Assembly (NCBI GenBank): GCA_963739615.1
Contig: CAVUBD010000027.1
Coordinates: 1-64,000, forward strand
Direction of reading: 5' to 3'
Length of the DNA stretch: 64,000 nucleotides
Origin: Palsa-504 sp963739615
Lineage (GTDB): Bacteria; Actinomycetota; Actinomycetes; Streptosporangiales; Streptosporangiaceae
In this document: in pieces, positions 24,392-33,980 of the stretch
Layout of the letters: every line of letters begins with the position of its first letter
Numbering within the stretch: the first letter of the stretch is position 1
The notes under the pieces: model-generated
Told to the model about the DNA's origin: nothing
The model's database searches: none
Seen by the model: only the letters and a program-made list of their open reading frames with translations
Program-made: the position numbers and the translations under genes

Positions 24392-25797
24392 GCTTGCCCC
24401 GAAGGCCTTCGACCTCCTCGGCACCCCGGCCCGGCTCCCGCTCACCTGGAGCCGCCCACCGCTTCATCACGTGCAAGACGTTAGGGGAACGAGTCCGCTT
24501 GCGCGGACCTTTTCGGGGACAACGTTGGCGCGAAGGTTCCGGCGTCCGTTATGGCCGGGGCACGCTGGATCTGTGCCGCCGCTGGTCGCCCATCGCCCGA
24601 CGCGCTGCCCCTACGATCACAAGCTCGGACCTGGCCGGGTTAGAGATCGGGTGGATGCCCTGCCTGCGCACCGGCCCGCGAGGCAGCCGGCCGCGGCCGG
24701 GGCCTGGGGCATCTCCGGCTGCACGGTGAGGCGCGCCGCGAGCAGCGCCGCGACACGACCTCTTACGAGCCGCCTGACGACGTCAGGCACCGGCCAGTGG
24801 TCCGCTGACTCTAGCCCGGCAGGCCTGGAGGTCACGACGTGCCGCCGCCACCATGGGTGACGATGGTGGGCGATCCGATGGCGCGTGAGCCGCAGCAGCT
24901 ATCCGGGGGGACGTGACCCGAGCGGTTTCACCGGTGAAACGCACGCAGGTCAGCGCGTGCGGTACCGGGCCGACGATCAAACCGAGCCACGGGTACGCCG
25001 CCGCTAAGAAAATGGGCGGCGAAGAGGCCGGTGATCTTGTCGCGGATCAGCGGGATGCCTGCACAGTTCCTCTGGCTCGCGCAGCTAGGCAGGGACGGTT
25101 CCGGGGGCATGGATCCAAGACGCTGCCGGTCGCGGGCCGGATCCGCTACCGTCGACCTTTGCGCATGCGCCCGGTAACGCGGAGTCGCTACCGATCGGCC
25201 CGGCGCCACTGGTGCCGGGTGCCCCCGAGTCACGCGCTAGCTCGGTCATCGCGCACCAGCGCCCGCGTCCGGCCGGGCGGACACGGGCAAGGCCGTGCAT
25301 GCGTCCGGTTCACCGGCCTACGTATACCGCTGGCATGACGGCGGATGGGTCCTGCATGAGCACCTCGAACCGCCGCCCGCGCCGCCACGGCAGCAGGATG
25401 AGCCGTGGCCGTTCTGGCCCGCCGGTTTACCCGCTGCGGGGCATCCGCTTCCGCACCGGGCGCCCCAGCCCCGTGCAGCCGGCCCCGGGAGCCGCATCCC
25501 GGGGCCGTAGCCGATACGTAAGGTATCCGGCAGGCCCGGCCCCCCACACCGGCCAGCTATCCGGTGTCCGGTCTCGCCGGGCCTGCCGCCCGGCTTCCGT
25601 CTACCGAGCTTGACAGAGGCCCGGCGCCCCGCTTGCGCCGGGTCTCTGTGAAGATGACGCGCTGCTCCTGCCGGGGGTTCACCGCTGACGCGGGATACCT
25701 GTCCGTGAATACGACGTCATGGAAGAGTCAGTACGTAGTCCGGACGTCCATCAGCTCCTCCGTTCGTCGGTGATCGTGTGATTTGCCTGGGCGGCGG
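24392..25797. other. Gene-poor stretch with two palindromes
   Basis: About 1.4 kb without a gene I can defend. A perfect 16-bp palindrome GTTTCACCGGTGAAAC lies at 24925-24940. A hairpin lies at 25614-25648 (arms of 13 bases, one mismatch, loop of 9). A weak plus-strand frame at 25295-25510 (AYVYRWHDGGWVLHEHL...) might be a small protein but lacks support. Confidence 0.4.
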
Positions 25798-26166
25798 TCA
25801 TCCGCCTGGCCCGGCGGGGCTGCAAGACGCGGACACCCTGGGCTCGCGGCCCAGGCCGCCGCAGGCCCGGCAGGTGCCGGACGTTGACCGGAACGCCGGG
25901 TCGCGGCTCTTGCCGCTGCGGCTGCACCCCTTGCCGGACGTCCACGGGCGGCACTGCAGCGACGCGAGGTGGGCGGTGGCCGCGAGGACAGCGAGCGCGA
26001 GCAGGATCAGCCAGCCGTGGCCGGCCGCCTCTACCGCAGCTTCCGCGACCGTCTGGACCACCTGGCCACCCTGACCCCGCAACCCGGTCCGCCTCGCCGG
26101 CACCAGCGCCACCGTACCAACGCTGACGCAGCCCACCAGTACCCAGCGCCAAGCCTTCGACCTCAT
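25798..26166 (-). CDS. Small membrane protein with a C-terminal cysteine cluster
   Basis: About 122 residues from an internal Met (MRSKAWRWVLVGCVSVGTVA). The first membrane helix is at the N-terminus and a second follows (GWLILLALAVLAATAHLASL). A Cys-rich tail with CRPWTSGKGCSRSGK and GTCRACGGLGREPRV resembles the zinc-ribbon tails of small actinobacterial membrane proteins. The open frame extends 23 codons upstream. Function unknown. Compare the other membrane/zinc-ribbon miniprotein at 56845-57078. Confidence 0.55.
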   Translation of the reverse strand: MRSKAWRWVLVGCVSVGTVALVPARRTGLRGQGGQVVQTVAEAAVEAAGHGWLILLALAVLAATAHLASLQCRPWTSGKGCSRSGKSRDPAFRSTSGTCRACGGLGREPRVSASCSPAGPGG

Positions 26167-26279
26167 CATCGGCGTCCCGATCCCGCTGATATTGAAGTAG
26201 CCAGGACACCCCACCCGCCAAGACAGCGAAAACACCGGGCCAGCAGCGGCATTTCTTACCCCACTAGGGCACCTTCGGT

Positions 26280-27551
26280 TTAGCCACCGCTGGCGGTCCG
26301 GCGGATGAGCCTGCGCTCCGGTATGCCGGGTATTTCGGCCTCGGCAGGACGGCCTGCCTGACGGGCGAGGTGCCGCGCGTACCAGTTGGCCAGCGGATCG
26401 GCGGTGGCGCCGTGGGCGACGACGCTGAGCACGACGGTGATGGTGATGACGGCGGCGGCGTGATCGGCAGTCGGGCTACCCAGCTCTTCCAGGGCGAGGA
26501 GGCAGAACACTACCGACGCCAGGCCGCGGGGACCGAACCAGGCCACCAGGGCGATCGTGGCCCGGTCGAGCCGTGTGCCGATCAGTACTGCGGCTACCGG
26601 CGCCATCCGGATCACCGTCAGGCTGAGGACCGCGTACAGGACGATCTGCCAGTTCAGGACCTCCACCGCGGGTGCGACTGCGACAGCGCCGAACGCCAGC
26701 CAGACCAGCAGGGACACCAGCGCGCCGGTTTCCTCGACGAACGGAAGCAGGGGCTCGCCGCGCCGGCCAGCCGTGGTGCCGAACGCGAGCCCGCCGACGA
26801 ACGCGGCGATGAACCCGTTGCCGTGCAGCGCCACCGAGGATGCGTAGGCGCACACCGTCAGGCCCAGCACCGCCGGGCCGGCAAAGCCCTGGGCGACCCA
26901 GCCCCGCTTGCGGGCCGCGTTCACCAGCAGGCCACCCGCACCTCCGGCGGCCACGCCGATGAGAATGCCCAGAGCCAGCTCGGCCACGGCTGCGGCCGGA
27001 CCGTGGCCGGCGATGTGGCCTCCCGTGGCCGCTCCGGCCAGGGCGACCGACACAAAGGGCGTGGCGATGCCGTCATTGAGGCCGCTTTCGACGTTGATCA
27101 GCCGGCGGATCTTGGCTGGTACCACCGGGTTGGCCAGCATGCCCGCGCCCAGCGCGGCGTCGGTTGGCGCCAGCGCCGCCCCGACCAGCAGCGCCAGCCA
27201 GATGCCGGCGCTGCGGTCCAGGGCGAGCGCCAGCAGCGTGCCCAGGCCAATTGTCAGCGGCAGCGCGACCCCGAGCAGCCGCAGGTACAGGCCCGCATCG
27301 GCCCGCAGCTCGTGCAGCCCGACCCGCGACGCGTCCGAGAACAGGACCAGGGCGAGGGTGAACTCCGCCAGTTCCTTGATCAGCTCTCTACTGGGCGTGA
27401 CGCCCAGCACTGCCAGCGGCCCGTGGGTCAGCAGCAGCCCGGCAACGACGAAGGCGATCGGCGCGGTGACGTCGAACCGTTCCAGCCTGGCCGACAGCGC
27501 GCCCCAGCCGAACACCAGCGCTGCCACGATGGCCAGGTCGGCGACGCTCAC
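26280..27551 (-). CDS. Cation:proton antiporter, CPA1/NhaP type
   Basis: 423 residues from GTG 27551 (GGAGGG upstream). It has about 12 membrane helices. The conserved motifs are APTDAALGAGML (helix 4 region) and GLNDGIATPF, the Asn-Asp pair typical of electroneutral Na+/H+ exchangers, with GFIAAFVGGLAFG and FGPRGLASVVFCLLALEEL later. There is no C-terminal regulatory domain. It should exchange Na+ or K+ for protons at the plasma membrane and help pH or salt tolerance. The gene stands alone between a small membrane-protein gene and yihY-like and M48 genes on the same strand. Confidence 0.92.
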   Translation of the reverse strand: MSVADLAIVAALVFGWGALSARLERFDVTAPIAFVVAGLLLTHGPLAVLGVTPSRELIKELAEFTLALVLFSDASRVGLHELRADAGLYLRLLGVALPLTIGLGTLLALALDRSAGIWLALLVGAALAPTDAALGAGMLANPVVPAKIRRLINVESGLNDGIATPFVSVALAGAATGGHIAGHGPAAAVAELALGILIGVAAGGAGGLLVNAARKRGWVAQGFAGPAVLGLTVCAYASSVALHGNGFIAAFVGGLAFGTTAGRRGEPLLPFVEETGALVSLLVWLAFGAVAVAPAVEVLNWQIVLYAVLSLTVIRMAPVAAVLIGTRLDRATIALVAWFGPRGLASVVFCLLALEELGSPTADHAAAVITITVVLSVVAHGATADPLANWYARHLARQAGRPAEAEIPGIPERRLIRRTASGG

Positions 27552-27893
27552 GATCTCACCCGCCCTCCGGCTATAAGCGAGCACTGCCTGAGGACAACCA
27601 GCCTCGCGCTGGCGATCGTGGCCCGGCGCGAGGCAAGACCAAAGATCCCTCACGGCCTGACATCATTGGCGCACTCCCCAGACGAGGACCGCGAACCGTG
27701 ACGCCTGCAGCCTTTTCGAGTCCTGCCGAGGCCACATCACCCTTCCCGGGGTGATTCCTACCCGCTTCCGGAAGCCGTGATGTCAACGTGACAGCGTTGG
27801 CTTACCGATCATGATCGGGCAGCTCAGCAGCGCCGAGAGCCCGCCCGCCACTTCGGCAATGACGCTGGCCGGCTCGCGGCTGGGGTGGCCGCG
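27552..27893. other. Intergenic region
   Basis: About 340 bases between the YihY-type gene and the antiporter start, both on the minus strand. A small inverted stretch (CCTTCCCGGGGTGATTCC, about 27740) is present. No gene is supported. Confidence 0.3.
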
Positions 27894-28916
27894 TTAGCCT
27901 GGGCCATCGCTGGCTGGCGGGGAACCACCCGGTACCGGCGGGGAAGCCCGCGCCGCGAGGTGGAACCCAACGCGAGCGGCGGGGATGCGTTCCTGCTCGC
28001 GGGCCAGCAGGGCCAGCGCGCGGACATCGGCCGCGGTGGGGCGGGTCAGGTCCAGGGCGCGCGGCCACAGCCGGGCATAGCGGACAGCGGCGACTTCGGC
28101 CGCATACACCAGCGCCTGACCGACCAGGTACAGCAGGGCGAACATGCCGGCCACGGTGGCGAAGCTGCCGTAGACGGGCCCGGCCTTGGCCACCAGCCCG
28201 GCCAGCAACGGCGTCCCGGCGTTGAGCACCACCGTCACCGCCGCCGCGCCCACGATGGCACCCGGCCACAGCGCCCGGACCGGCGCCGGCCGGGCCAGCA
28301 GCACCTTGGCGCCAGCCAGCAGCACCGCGAAGACGACCAGCGCCGACCCGAGCACCGCGGCCGCCCGCTGCACTGCGGGCTGGCCGGGCAGCGCGGTGGC
28401 CACCACCGTGAGCGCACCGGTGGCCAGCGCCCCGAGCATCAGCATCGCCAGCACCGCGAACACCCGGACATACCGGGAGACGAAGCCGGCCCGCAGGCGG
28501 TGCCGGACCGCCGCGACATGGTTCAGCGTCTGGTAGGCCGAGAACACGACACCGGTCCCGGACAACAGCAAGCCGATCAGGCCGGCCACCAGCGGGATCG
28601 TCGAGGTCGGCAAGGTGGCCAGCGAGTGCTCGACCGTGGGCCGAAGCGCCGGCGGCACGATCGCGGTGATCAGCCGCCGGCGCAGGTCCGGATGATCGGC
28701 CAGCACCCGGGACAGGACCGCCACCCCGAGCAGCAGCAGCGGGAAGATGCTCAGGAATCCGTAGTAGGTGATGAGCGCCGCCTGCCGGCCGCCCTCATCG
28801 TCGCCGTACTTCTTCACCACCGCGTAGCGGAATCCCAGCACGCCATGCTCGCGCTGCAGGCGGTCCGCCCCCGCGATGATCCGGTTCACCAGGCCGCTCA
28901 GGCCGTCCAAGCTCAT
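27894..28916 (-). CDS. YihY/BrkB-family inner membrane protein
   Basis: 340 residues from ATG 28916, chosen because the family similarity starts at the cytoplasmic segment RLQREHGVLGFRYAVVKKYG. The family marker DEGGRQAALITYYGFLSIFP lies at about 39-58, followed by five or six membrane helices and a basic tail. It was once misannotated as RNase BN. It has no established biochemical role, and members are probable membrane transport or envelope proteins. The open frame upstream (to 29075) is not conserved-looking. Confidence 0.88.
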   Translation of the reverse strand: MSLDGLSGLVNRIIAGADRLQREHGVLGFRYAVVKKYGDDEGGRQAALITYYGFLSIFPLLLLGVAVLSRVLADHPDLRRRLITAIVPPALRPTVEHSLATLPTSTIPLVAGLIGLLLSGTGVVFSAYQTLNHVAAVRHRLRAGFVSRYVRVFAVLAMLMLGALATGALTVVATALPGQPAVQRAAAVLGSALVVFAVLLAGAKVLLARPAPVRALWPGAIVGAAAVTVVLNAGTPLLAGLVAKAGPVYGSFATVAGMFALLYLVGQALVYAAEVAAVRYARLWPRALDLTRPTAADVRALALLAREQERIPAARVGFHLAARASPPVPGGSPPASDGPG

Positions 28917-28978
28917 GGGTCCAGCCTGCCCGGCGCCGCCCTGGCAGGTCATCATCCCCGGTATGGGCGGCTGGGCCG

Positions 28979-30007
28979 TTAGCTGGCCGCACCGAAGGTG
29001 CCCGGCCAGCGGCCTGTGGACCGGTCGTGCCGCTGTGAACCGGCAGCCGACATGGGGCCGAATCGGTGACGGCATGACGCCGGGTGAACGACGCGATTCC
29101 CCGACTTTGGGTGAGCCCGGCCAGCGCCGACCGTAGGCGACCGGGTTACGCGGCGTTCTGAGAGTGGCGGGCTTGCTCGGCGGTCTGGGGGACCGAACAG
29201 GCCTAGCTGGTGCAGCCGCCAGATCCGCCGCACGGTCCAGGGGTGCGATCGAGGCAGCTGGGAGATCCCCACCCAGAACCCGCCGAGATGGCGTCCCTGG
29301 TCGACCAGCTCGCTGGCCTGCACGTTATCCGCCGCGTACCGGCCGGCGGTCAGCAAGACCAGACCTAGCTCGCCGTTCGGCTCGAGCGCAGCGCCGTTCC
29401 GGTCGCCGGAATACTCCCGCAACCGGGACAGCGTCGGTCCGAGGACTGGGATCAGCTGCGAGTAGCAAAGCACCAGGTTGTACCACAACGCCACGTGATG
29501 GAGCCGGATGTGCCCGATCTCGTGACCGAGGATAAACCGCGTCCCGTCCCGGTTGTCATTACGGAGATTCGCGAACTCGTTGGACAGCACGACGTAGTTG
29601 TTGGTCCATCCGCTCTGAGCCGCGAACGCGTTGAGCGTGCCGTTGCCGTTACTGAGAAACCCAGTCGGGGTGGGCTTGACGCGCAAGGTCGTGGCGAAGT
29701 CATCTGTCGAGGCGTACAAGTCCGGGAACTGAGTCCGGGACAGCTGCACGGCCGTCCCGCGGATCGATGCCCGCTGCACCTGGCGGACCAGCAGGATCGC
29801 CGGAGCCACCAGCACTATCGCGCCCGCGACCACACAGATCGTCGCCTCCCAGTTCGTGCCGCGCAGCGCAGGAGGAATCAAGGCCGTCGTGGCCAGGAAG
29901 TCGATGAGAACGGCCAGGATCGCGAAGTTCAGAACCACCATCAAAATGAACGTCGGGATCTCTGCGGGATGGCGCAGCGGAAGCTTCGCCGCGCCCCGAT
30001 CAGCCAT
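28979..30007 (-). CDS. M48-family metallopeptidase (HtpX-like) with membrane anchor
   Basis: 342 residues from ATG 30007 (GAAGGAGAT just upstream). Two membrane helices lie near the N-terminus (FILMVVLNFAILAVLIDFLA; ICVVAGAIVLVAPAILLV). The zinc-binding HEIGH motif is in FILGHEIGHIRLHHVALWY, and the third ligand is in REYSGDRNGA. Family members degrade misfolded or regulatory membrane proteins. The final ~50 residues after RRIWRLHQLGLFG are low in similarity and may be a random extension to the next stop. Confidence 0.85.
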   Translation of the reverse strand: MADRGAAKLPLRHPAEIPTFILMVVLNFAILAVLIDFLATTALIPPALRGTNWEATICVVAGAIVLVAPAILLVRQVQRASIRGTAVQLSRTQFPDLYASTDDFATTLRVKPTPTGFLSNGNGTLNAFAAQSGWTNNYVVLSNEFANLRNDNRDGTRFILGHEIGHIRLHHVALWYNLVLCYSQLIPVLGPTLSRLREYSGDRNGAALEPNGELGLVLLTAGRYAADNVQASELVDQGRHLGGFWVGISQLPRSHPWTVRRIWRLHQLGLFGPPDRRASPPLSERRVTRSPTVGAGRAHPKSGNRVVHPASCRHRFGPMSAAGSQRHDRSTGRWPGTFGAAS

Positions 30008-30369
30008 GGCATCTCCTTCCTCGTTTGGTGTCCTTCCTGCTGATCCTGCCTCCAGCGCGCCAGGGACTCCGCACCCTCCAGTGGCTGATTCTTGGCGATT
30101 AGCAGCGAGCGGCGGTCCGGCAGGTGAGCGAACTGCGCCGACGCTGTCGGCGATCTTGGGCTGCGTGGCCCGTCTCAGGCCCGGAACAAAGCGAGGCTCT
30201 CGTCCCCCGTCGCGGCGATCGCCGTGGTCGTCACCCAGTAGTTGTAGAGCGCTGGCGAGCCAGTGTCGACCTCCTCGACCAGGCCTCATTCCAGCATCCG
30301 CCGCAGCACCGTCGCGCAGTCGCGGCCCAGCCGAGACTCGAATCTGTCCGCGGGTGGCGACTGCGCCAG

Positions 30370-30524
30370 CTTCACTTCGGCTACCGACCTCATCGTCGCC
30401 ATCGAGAACTTCATCGACGGCTGGAACGACCGCTGCCACCCCTTTACCTGGACCAAGACCGCCGACGAGATCCTCTCGCCCTGCCGCCAGGTAAAAGAAC
30501 CTCGTTCACACGGCGCCAGTAGCT
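30370..30524 (+). pseudogene. IS630-type transposase C-terminal fragment
   Basis: The frame gives SATDLIVAIENFIDGWNDRC, then HPFTWTKTADEILSPCR. This is the typical end of IS630-family transposases (FI.GWN.RC.PF.WTKTAD.IL). The DDE core is missing. The tail ends directly against the PPK2 gene end on the other strand. Confidence 0.75.
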
Positions 30525-31392
30525 AGAACGGTGTCGGGATGTGCCGCAAGGGCAGGTCCGGCTGCACGTAGCCGCCGGGCGGCTGCCGTCTGGGCAGCGT
30601 GATGTCCCGCTGGGCGAGCGGCTTGTACGGGACCTGGCCCAGCAGGTGGCTGATGACGTTGAGCCGGGCGCGCTTCTTGTCGTCGGCGTCCGCGATGTAC
30701 CAGGGAGCCCACGCGGTGTCGGTCGCGGCGAACATCGCGTCCCTGGCCCTGGAGTAGTCATACCAGCGGCTGTAGGACTTCAGGTCCATCGCCGACAGCT
30801 TCCAGGTCTTCCGCGGGTCGTTGATCCTGGCCTCCAGCCGCCGGGTCTGCTCGCCGGGGCTGACCTCCAGCCAGTACTTCAGCAGCAAGATCCCGGAATC
30901 GGTCATGGCCTTCTCGAAGCCGGGCGCGAGCTGGAGGAACCGCTCGGTCTCCACCGGCGCGCAAAAGCCCATCACCGGCTCGACGCCGGCCCGGTTGTAC
31001 CAGCTCCGGTCGAAGATCACGACCTCGCCGGCGGCCGGGAAGTGCTGGACGTACCGCTGCATGTACATCTGCGACTTCTCCCGCTCGCTGGGGGTGGGCA
31101 GGGCCACGACCCGGAACACGCGCGGGCTCACCCGCTCGGTGATCCGCTTGATCGTGCCCCCCTTCCCGGCGGTGTCCCGGCCCTCGAACACAACGCAGAT
31201 CTTGGCCCCGGCTTCCTTCACCCACTCCTGCATAGCGACGAGCTGACCATGCAGGATCCTCATCTCCTGTTCGTACTCCCTGCGCTTCATCTTCGAGGAC
31301 GGCCCGGCTTCGGCCTCCTGCCCCGCCGTGGCCGACGACGCCGGGACCTCCGCGTCGTGCGGCTCATGCTTGTTCTTCTTTCCCTTGGCCAT
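30523..31392 (-). CDS. ppk2: Polyphosphate kinase 2 family protein
   Basis: 289 residues, complete. Walker A is VFEGRDTAGKGG (about 70) and Walker B is VVIFDRSWYNRAG. RINDPRKTWKLSAMDLKSYS and WAPWYIADADDKKRARLNVI complete the PPK2 core. An N-terminal Lys/Glu-rich tail of about 35 residues precedes it. It transfers phosphate between polyphosphate and nucleotides in the cytoplasm and may regenerate GTP/ATP under stress. It sits in a stress-gene neighbourhood. Only an IS630 fragment separates it from the M48 gene. Confidence 0.95.
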   Translation of the reverse strand: MAKGKKNKHEPHDAEVPASSATAGQEAEAGPSSKMKRREYEQEMRILHGQLVAMQEWVKEAGAKICVVFEGRDTAGKGGTIKRITERVSPRVFRVVALPTPSEREKSQMYMQRYVQHFPAAGEVVIFDRSWYNRAGVEPVMGFCAPVETERFLQLAPGFEKAMTDSGILLLKYWLEVSPGEQTRRLEARINDPRKTWKLSAMDLKSYSRWYDYSRARDAMFAATDTAWAPWYIADADDKKRARLNVISHLLGQVPYKPLAQRDITLPRRQPPGGYVQPDLPLRHIPTPF

Positions 31393-31524
31393 GTCGCTTA
31401 CCTCCGATCGGTGCGGTGACGCGACTGCGATGTCCCTACAGTTTCACCGGGACGGTCCCGGTTAGGTGCCCCATCCATGTCACCGGGCCCAGCGGATCCA
31501 ATGAAGTTGCGGGGAGACGTCGCG

Positions 31525-31700
31525 CTAAACCCGCTTGGCGTCGCTGTAGGCGCCCATCGGCGGCACGATCGTCGCGGCGATCATCGGTCCCAGCGAGGAA
31601 GCCGACCCAGCACCAGGACCCGCGACGGGCCGGACACCGCATAGCCGAGCAGGCACAAGATGGACGTGTAAAGCCCGGTGATGGGCGGCAGGCAGCCAGG
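31525..31700 (-). pseudogene. SulP-family anion transporter fragment
   Basis: Two minus-strand frames carry ITGLYTSILCLLGYAVSGPS, then RVLVLG and SLGPMIAATIVPPMGAYSDA. These are the first conserved membrane segments of SulP permeases (GLYT...GYA.FG.SR.LVLGPDSSLGPMIAA). The order is right, but a frameshift and both ends are lost. Confidence 0.75.
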
Positions 31701-31701
31701 T

Positions 31702-31808
31702 CCGCATTGACCCGGCGTTCGCCAGCCCGGCCGAGTTCGTCGGCCCGGTGTACGCCAAGGAGACGGCAGACGCGCTGGCCGCCGAGAAGGGCTGGGCGTT
31801 CCGGCAAG
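31702..31808 (+). pseudogene. Carbamate kinase (ArcC) fragment
   Basis: The plus-strand frame reads IDPAFASPAEFVGPVYAKET, then ADALAAEKGWAFRQ. It matches the carbamate kinase segment DPAF..P.K.VGPVY....A..LA.E.GW..R. About 35 codons are present, wedged between SulP and P-type ATPase scraps on the opposite strand. Confidence 0.7.
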
Positions 31809-31938
31809 GCTCGTTGGGCCCGTACTCCGCCAGCCGCCGCTGCACCTCGCCGGCGTCCAGGCCGTCGCTGCGCGGCGCGCCAGAGCGCAGGCCCAGGAGC
31901 GTCTTGGAGGCCGTAGAGCGGGACATGCGGCGGTCCAT
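31809..31938 (-). pseudogene. P-type cation ATPase N-terminal fragment
   Basis: The minus-strand frame reads LLGLRSGAPRSDGLDAGEVQ, then RRLAEYGPNEP. This is the cation-ATPase N-terminal motif (GL...EV..RL...GPNEL). It ends at the carbamate-kinase scrap, so only the first ~40 codons are left. Confidence 0.65.
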
Positions 31939-32110
31939 GGCTGATCAGCTCGGCCCGGACCGCCAGGGCCTCCTGCGACGGGCCGCGCGGGACCTGCTGC
32001 GCGCGCTTGACCGCGTGGCCGGGCCGGATGAGCCGGAAACACGCGAGACACTGCGCGACGTCGCTGCTGCCGTCGAGGCGAGACGAGGAGACTCGCCGCC
32101 GGATGACTGA
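31917..32110 (+). CDS. Possible small helical protein
   Basis: About 64 codons from ATG 31917, rich in Arg, Asp and Ala (LLRRAARDLLRALDRVAGPD, then ETRETLRDVAAAVEARRG). It could be a true small helical protein or a scrap of a larger one. There is no clear ribosome site and it overlaps the P-type ATPase relic on the other strand. Confidence 0.25.
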
Positions 32111-32150
32111 CAGCCAGAAGGGCAGCCTGCCGCGCCAGCCCGGCTGCCGG

Positions 32151-32432
32151 TTACCGCGGCGCAGCAGCGCGGAGCTTCTGGACCTCGGCCGAGAACGCCG
32201 CCCAGGCGTCCTGCCCGTACTGCCTGACGAGCACGGTGCGAACGGCCCACAGGCCAGACTTGAACTCCTGCCGCCACTCCTCCATCTGGCGCCGGGCTGC
32301 GTCCCGCTCGGCCAGGGCTTCATCGTGCTCGATCTCGTGAGCCAGGCCGGACAAGCACGACGGCATCGCGCACGGAAACGGCCGGCCGGAGTGCAGCCCC
32401 TCATAGCAGCGCCTCAGCGCTAGGCCGGCCAC
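32151..32432 (-). CDS. Small hypothetical protein
   Basis: 93 residues with a helical, charged middle (HEIEHDEALAERDAARRQME, then EWRQEFKSGLWAVRTVLVRQ) and two N-terminal cysteines (PFPCAMPSCLSG). No family recognised. Composition and length are reasonable for a real gene, but the region is rich in debris. Confidence 0.4.
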   Translation of the reverse strand: MAGLALRRCYEGLHSGRPFPCAMPSCLSGLAHEIEHDEALAERDAARRQMEEWRQEFKSGLWAVRTVLVRQYGQDAWAAFSAEVQKLRAAAPR

Positions 32433-32469
32433 GTCGGCGACGCCGGGCGTGGCCAGCCGCCCGGGGGGA

Positions 32470-32725
32470 TTCGGTGGCCGGCTGGCAACGCTTTCCCCTA
32501 TCCACGGCGGGCAGCGGGTGCCGGTCGGAGGCAGCGACAGCCAGGCCGTCCTGATGCGGATGCGTGCCTATGTCAGCGGCCTGCATGTCCACGGGCACAC
32601 CGCCATCTACGACGCGCTCGTGGACGCTTACCAGATCATGGCCGCGCAGCACGCCGCGGACCCTGACCGGATCGAGTCGATCGTTCCGCTCGCCGACGGC
32701 GAGAACAATACCGGCCGTGACCTAG
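32470..32725 (+). pseudogene. VWA-domain protein fragment
   Basis: The frame reads LMRMRAYVSGLHVHGHTAIY, then DALVDAYQIMAAQHAADPDR and IESIVPLADGENNTGR. This is the later half of a von Willebrand A domain with the T-x-I/L-Y and D-G-E-N metal-site strands, as in actinobacterial VWA/solute-binding fusions. There is no start, and the frame closes soon after. The 300 bases to the GerW gene show nothing else. Confidence 0.7.
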
Positions 32726-33045
32726 TCGATAGTGCCGTAGCAGGTCACGTTTGCCCCGTCAGGGGACTTCCGCCATGGTGAAGACGGGAGGGCTGCCGGC
32801 CGGCAGCGAACGGTAGCAAGCGATGAAGCTGGCCCCGGAAGACGTTCACCATGTGGGTGCCGCCAGTGCGCCACTGCGGTGCCCGCGTGGTCGGTATTCG
32901 GGGCGCATGTGCGCGGTGTCCCGCCGCGGGACACCTGTGTCAGGCATTATCAAGGCGCGGGCCGCGGTGGACCACAGGGTGCTTGTGCCGGGCCTGCGCG
33001 CCGAATAGAGCCACGCTGGACGTTCGAGCAACGCGAGGAGGATCC

Positions 33046-33447
33046 ATGACCGAAATGCAGGCGTCATCGGTGCTGGACAAGGTGGGAGCGGTAAAGGACG
33101 CCATGACCGTCAGCCGGGCCTTTGGCGAGAGCTACCAGGTCGATGGCATCACGATCATCCCTGTTGCTACCGTGCGGGGCGGCGGTGGCGGTAGGAGTGA
33201 TACCCGGAAGGACAGCCCATCGGGCGAGGAGGGGAGGGGTATCGGAGCGCGGCTCGGATTTGGTGCGACTGTCCGGCCGGTCGGCGTCGTCGTGATCAAA
33301 GACGGCAAGGTCAGCTGGCAACCCACGATCGACGTGATGCGGGTCATCCTCGGCGGCCAGCTGCTCGGCCTGGCTGCCATCTTGGCACTACGACGCCTGA
33401 TCGAGCGGCGAGTGACGGGGCATCCGCCACTGTCTTCTGGTGAGTGA
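33046..33447 (+). CDS. GerW-family sporulation protein (YtfJ-like)
   Basis: 133 residues from ATG 33046, with GAGGAGGAT directly upstream. The family pattern is VDGITIIPVATVRGGGGG, then a charged stretch, GFGATVRPVGVVVIKDGKVS and a C-terminal membrane helix (VILGGQLLGLAAILALRRLI). In Bacillus GerW/YtfJ is a spore protein. Actinobacterial versions are of uncertain function and sit in spore- or stress-related loci. The C-terminal anchor suggests membrane attachment. Confidence 0.9.
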   Translation: MTEMQASSVLDKVGAVKDAMTVSRAFGESYQVDGITIIPVATVRGGGGGRSDTRKDSPSGEEGRGIGARLGFGATVRPVGVVVIKDGKVSWQPTIDVMRVILGGQLLGLAAILALRRLIERRVTGHPPLSSGE

Positions 33448-33578
33448 CGAGACAACGCGCCCGTGCTGCTGCCTCGCTTATGGACGGCTGCCGCAGCGCC
33501 CGTTTCGAGGCGAGCGGCTGCAGGCCCCGCGGCTGCTCTCGGCAAGACTGTCGGCGGCACGGGGCCTTTATCAGACAC

Positions 33579-33980
33579 TCACGAGGAACGACGTCCGCGA
33601 GGCCGCCTGCTGTGCGGCATCGTGCGGGCATTCTCAGCCCGGCGCCGTCCCTCCTCAATCCACCGCGGGATCAAAGCCTGGCCGGCTCCTGCCTCGATGC
33701 ACAGCCGAGCGGCGGCGAGGGCCTTCGCCTCGTCGATTTCGCCTTCGTGAAACCCGGTCAGGAGGCCTGCCACCTGTGCCAGCAGGTCTGCGCGACCGCC
33801 GGCCAGTTCCTGGAGCCCGGCCATGGCTTCGGCGGTCTCGGACTCGCTCAGGTGTCCCCAGCGTGCGTGCCGCCAGGCCGCGCCCATGAGGCCGGCCACG
33901 ATCAGGCGGTCACGGTCCGGCGCGGGCCGTTCGTACGCTTGCGCGTATGGATCATTGCCGGTGAGGTGATGATCAAACAC
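33579..33980 (-). CDS. Conserved hypothetical protein
   Basis: 133 residues, helical: MGAAWRHARWGHLSESETAE, GGRADLLAQVAGLLTGFHEG and RLCIEAGAGQALIPRWIEEG. This pattern is familiar from uncharacterised actinobacterial proteins. No membrane segment and no catalytic motif. The start ATG 33980 has no strong ribosome site. Confidence 0.55.
   Translation of the reverse strand: MFDHHLTGNDPYAQAYERPAPDRDRLIVAGLMGAAWRHARWGHLSESETAEAMAGLQELAGGRADLLAQVAGLLTGFHEGEIDEAKALAAARLCIEAGAGQALIPRWIEEGRRRAENARTMPHSRRPRGRRSS

Noticed and set aside
26370..27701. 443-codon plus-strand frame
   Set aside because: Antisense to the Na+/H+ antiporter, with His/Arg/Gln-rich composition typical of shadow frames.
27885..28982. 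365-codon plus-strand frame
   Set aside because: Antisense to the YihY-family gene and extremely rich in Gln, Arg and His.
30541..31419. 292-codon plus-strand frame
   Set aside because: Antisense to ppk2.
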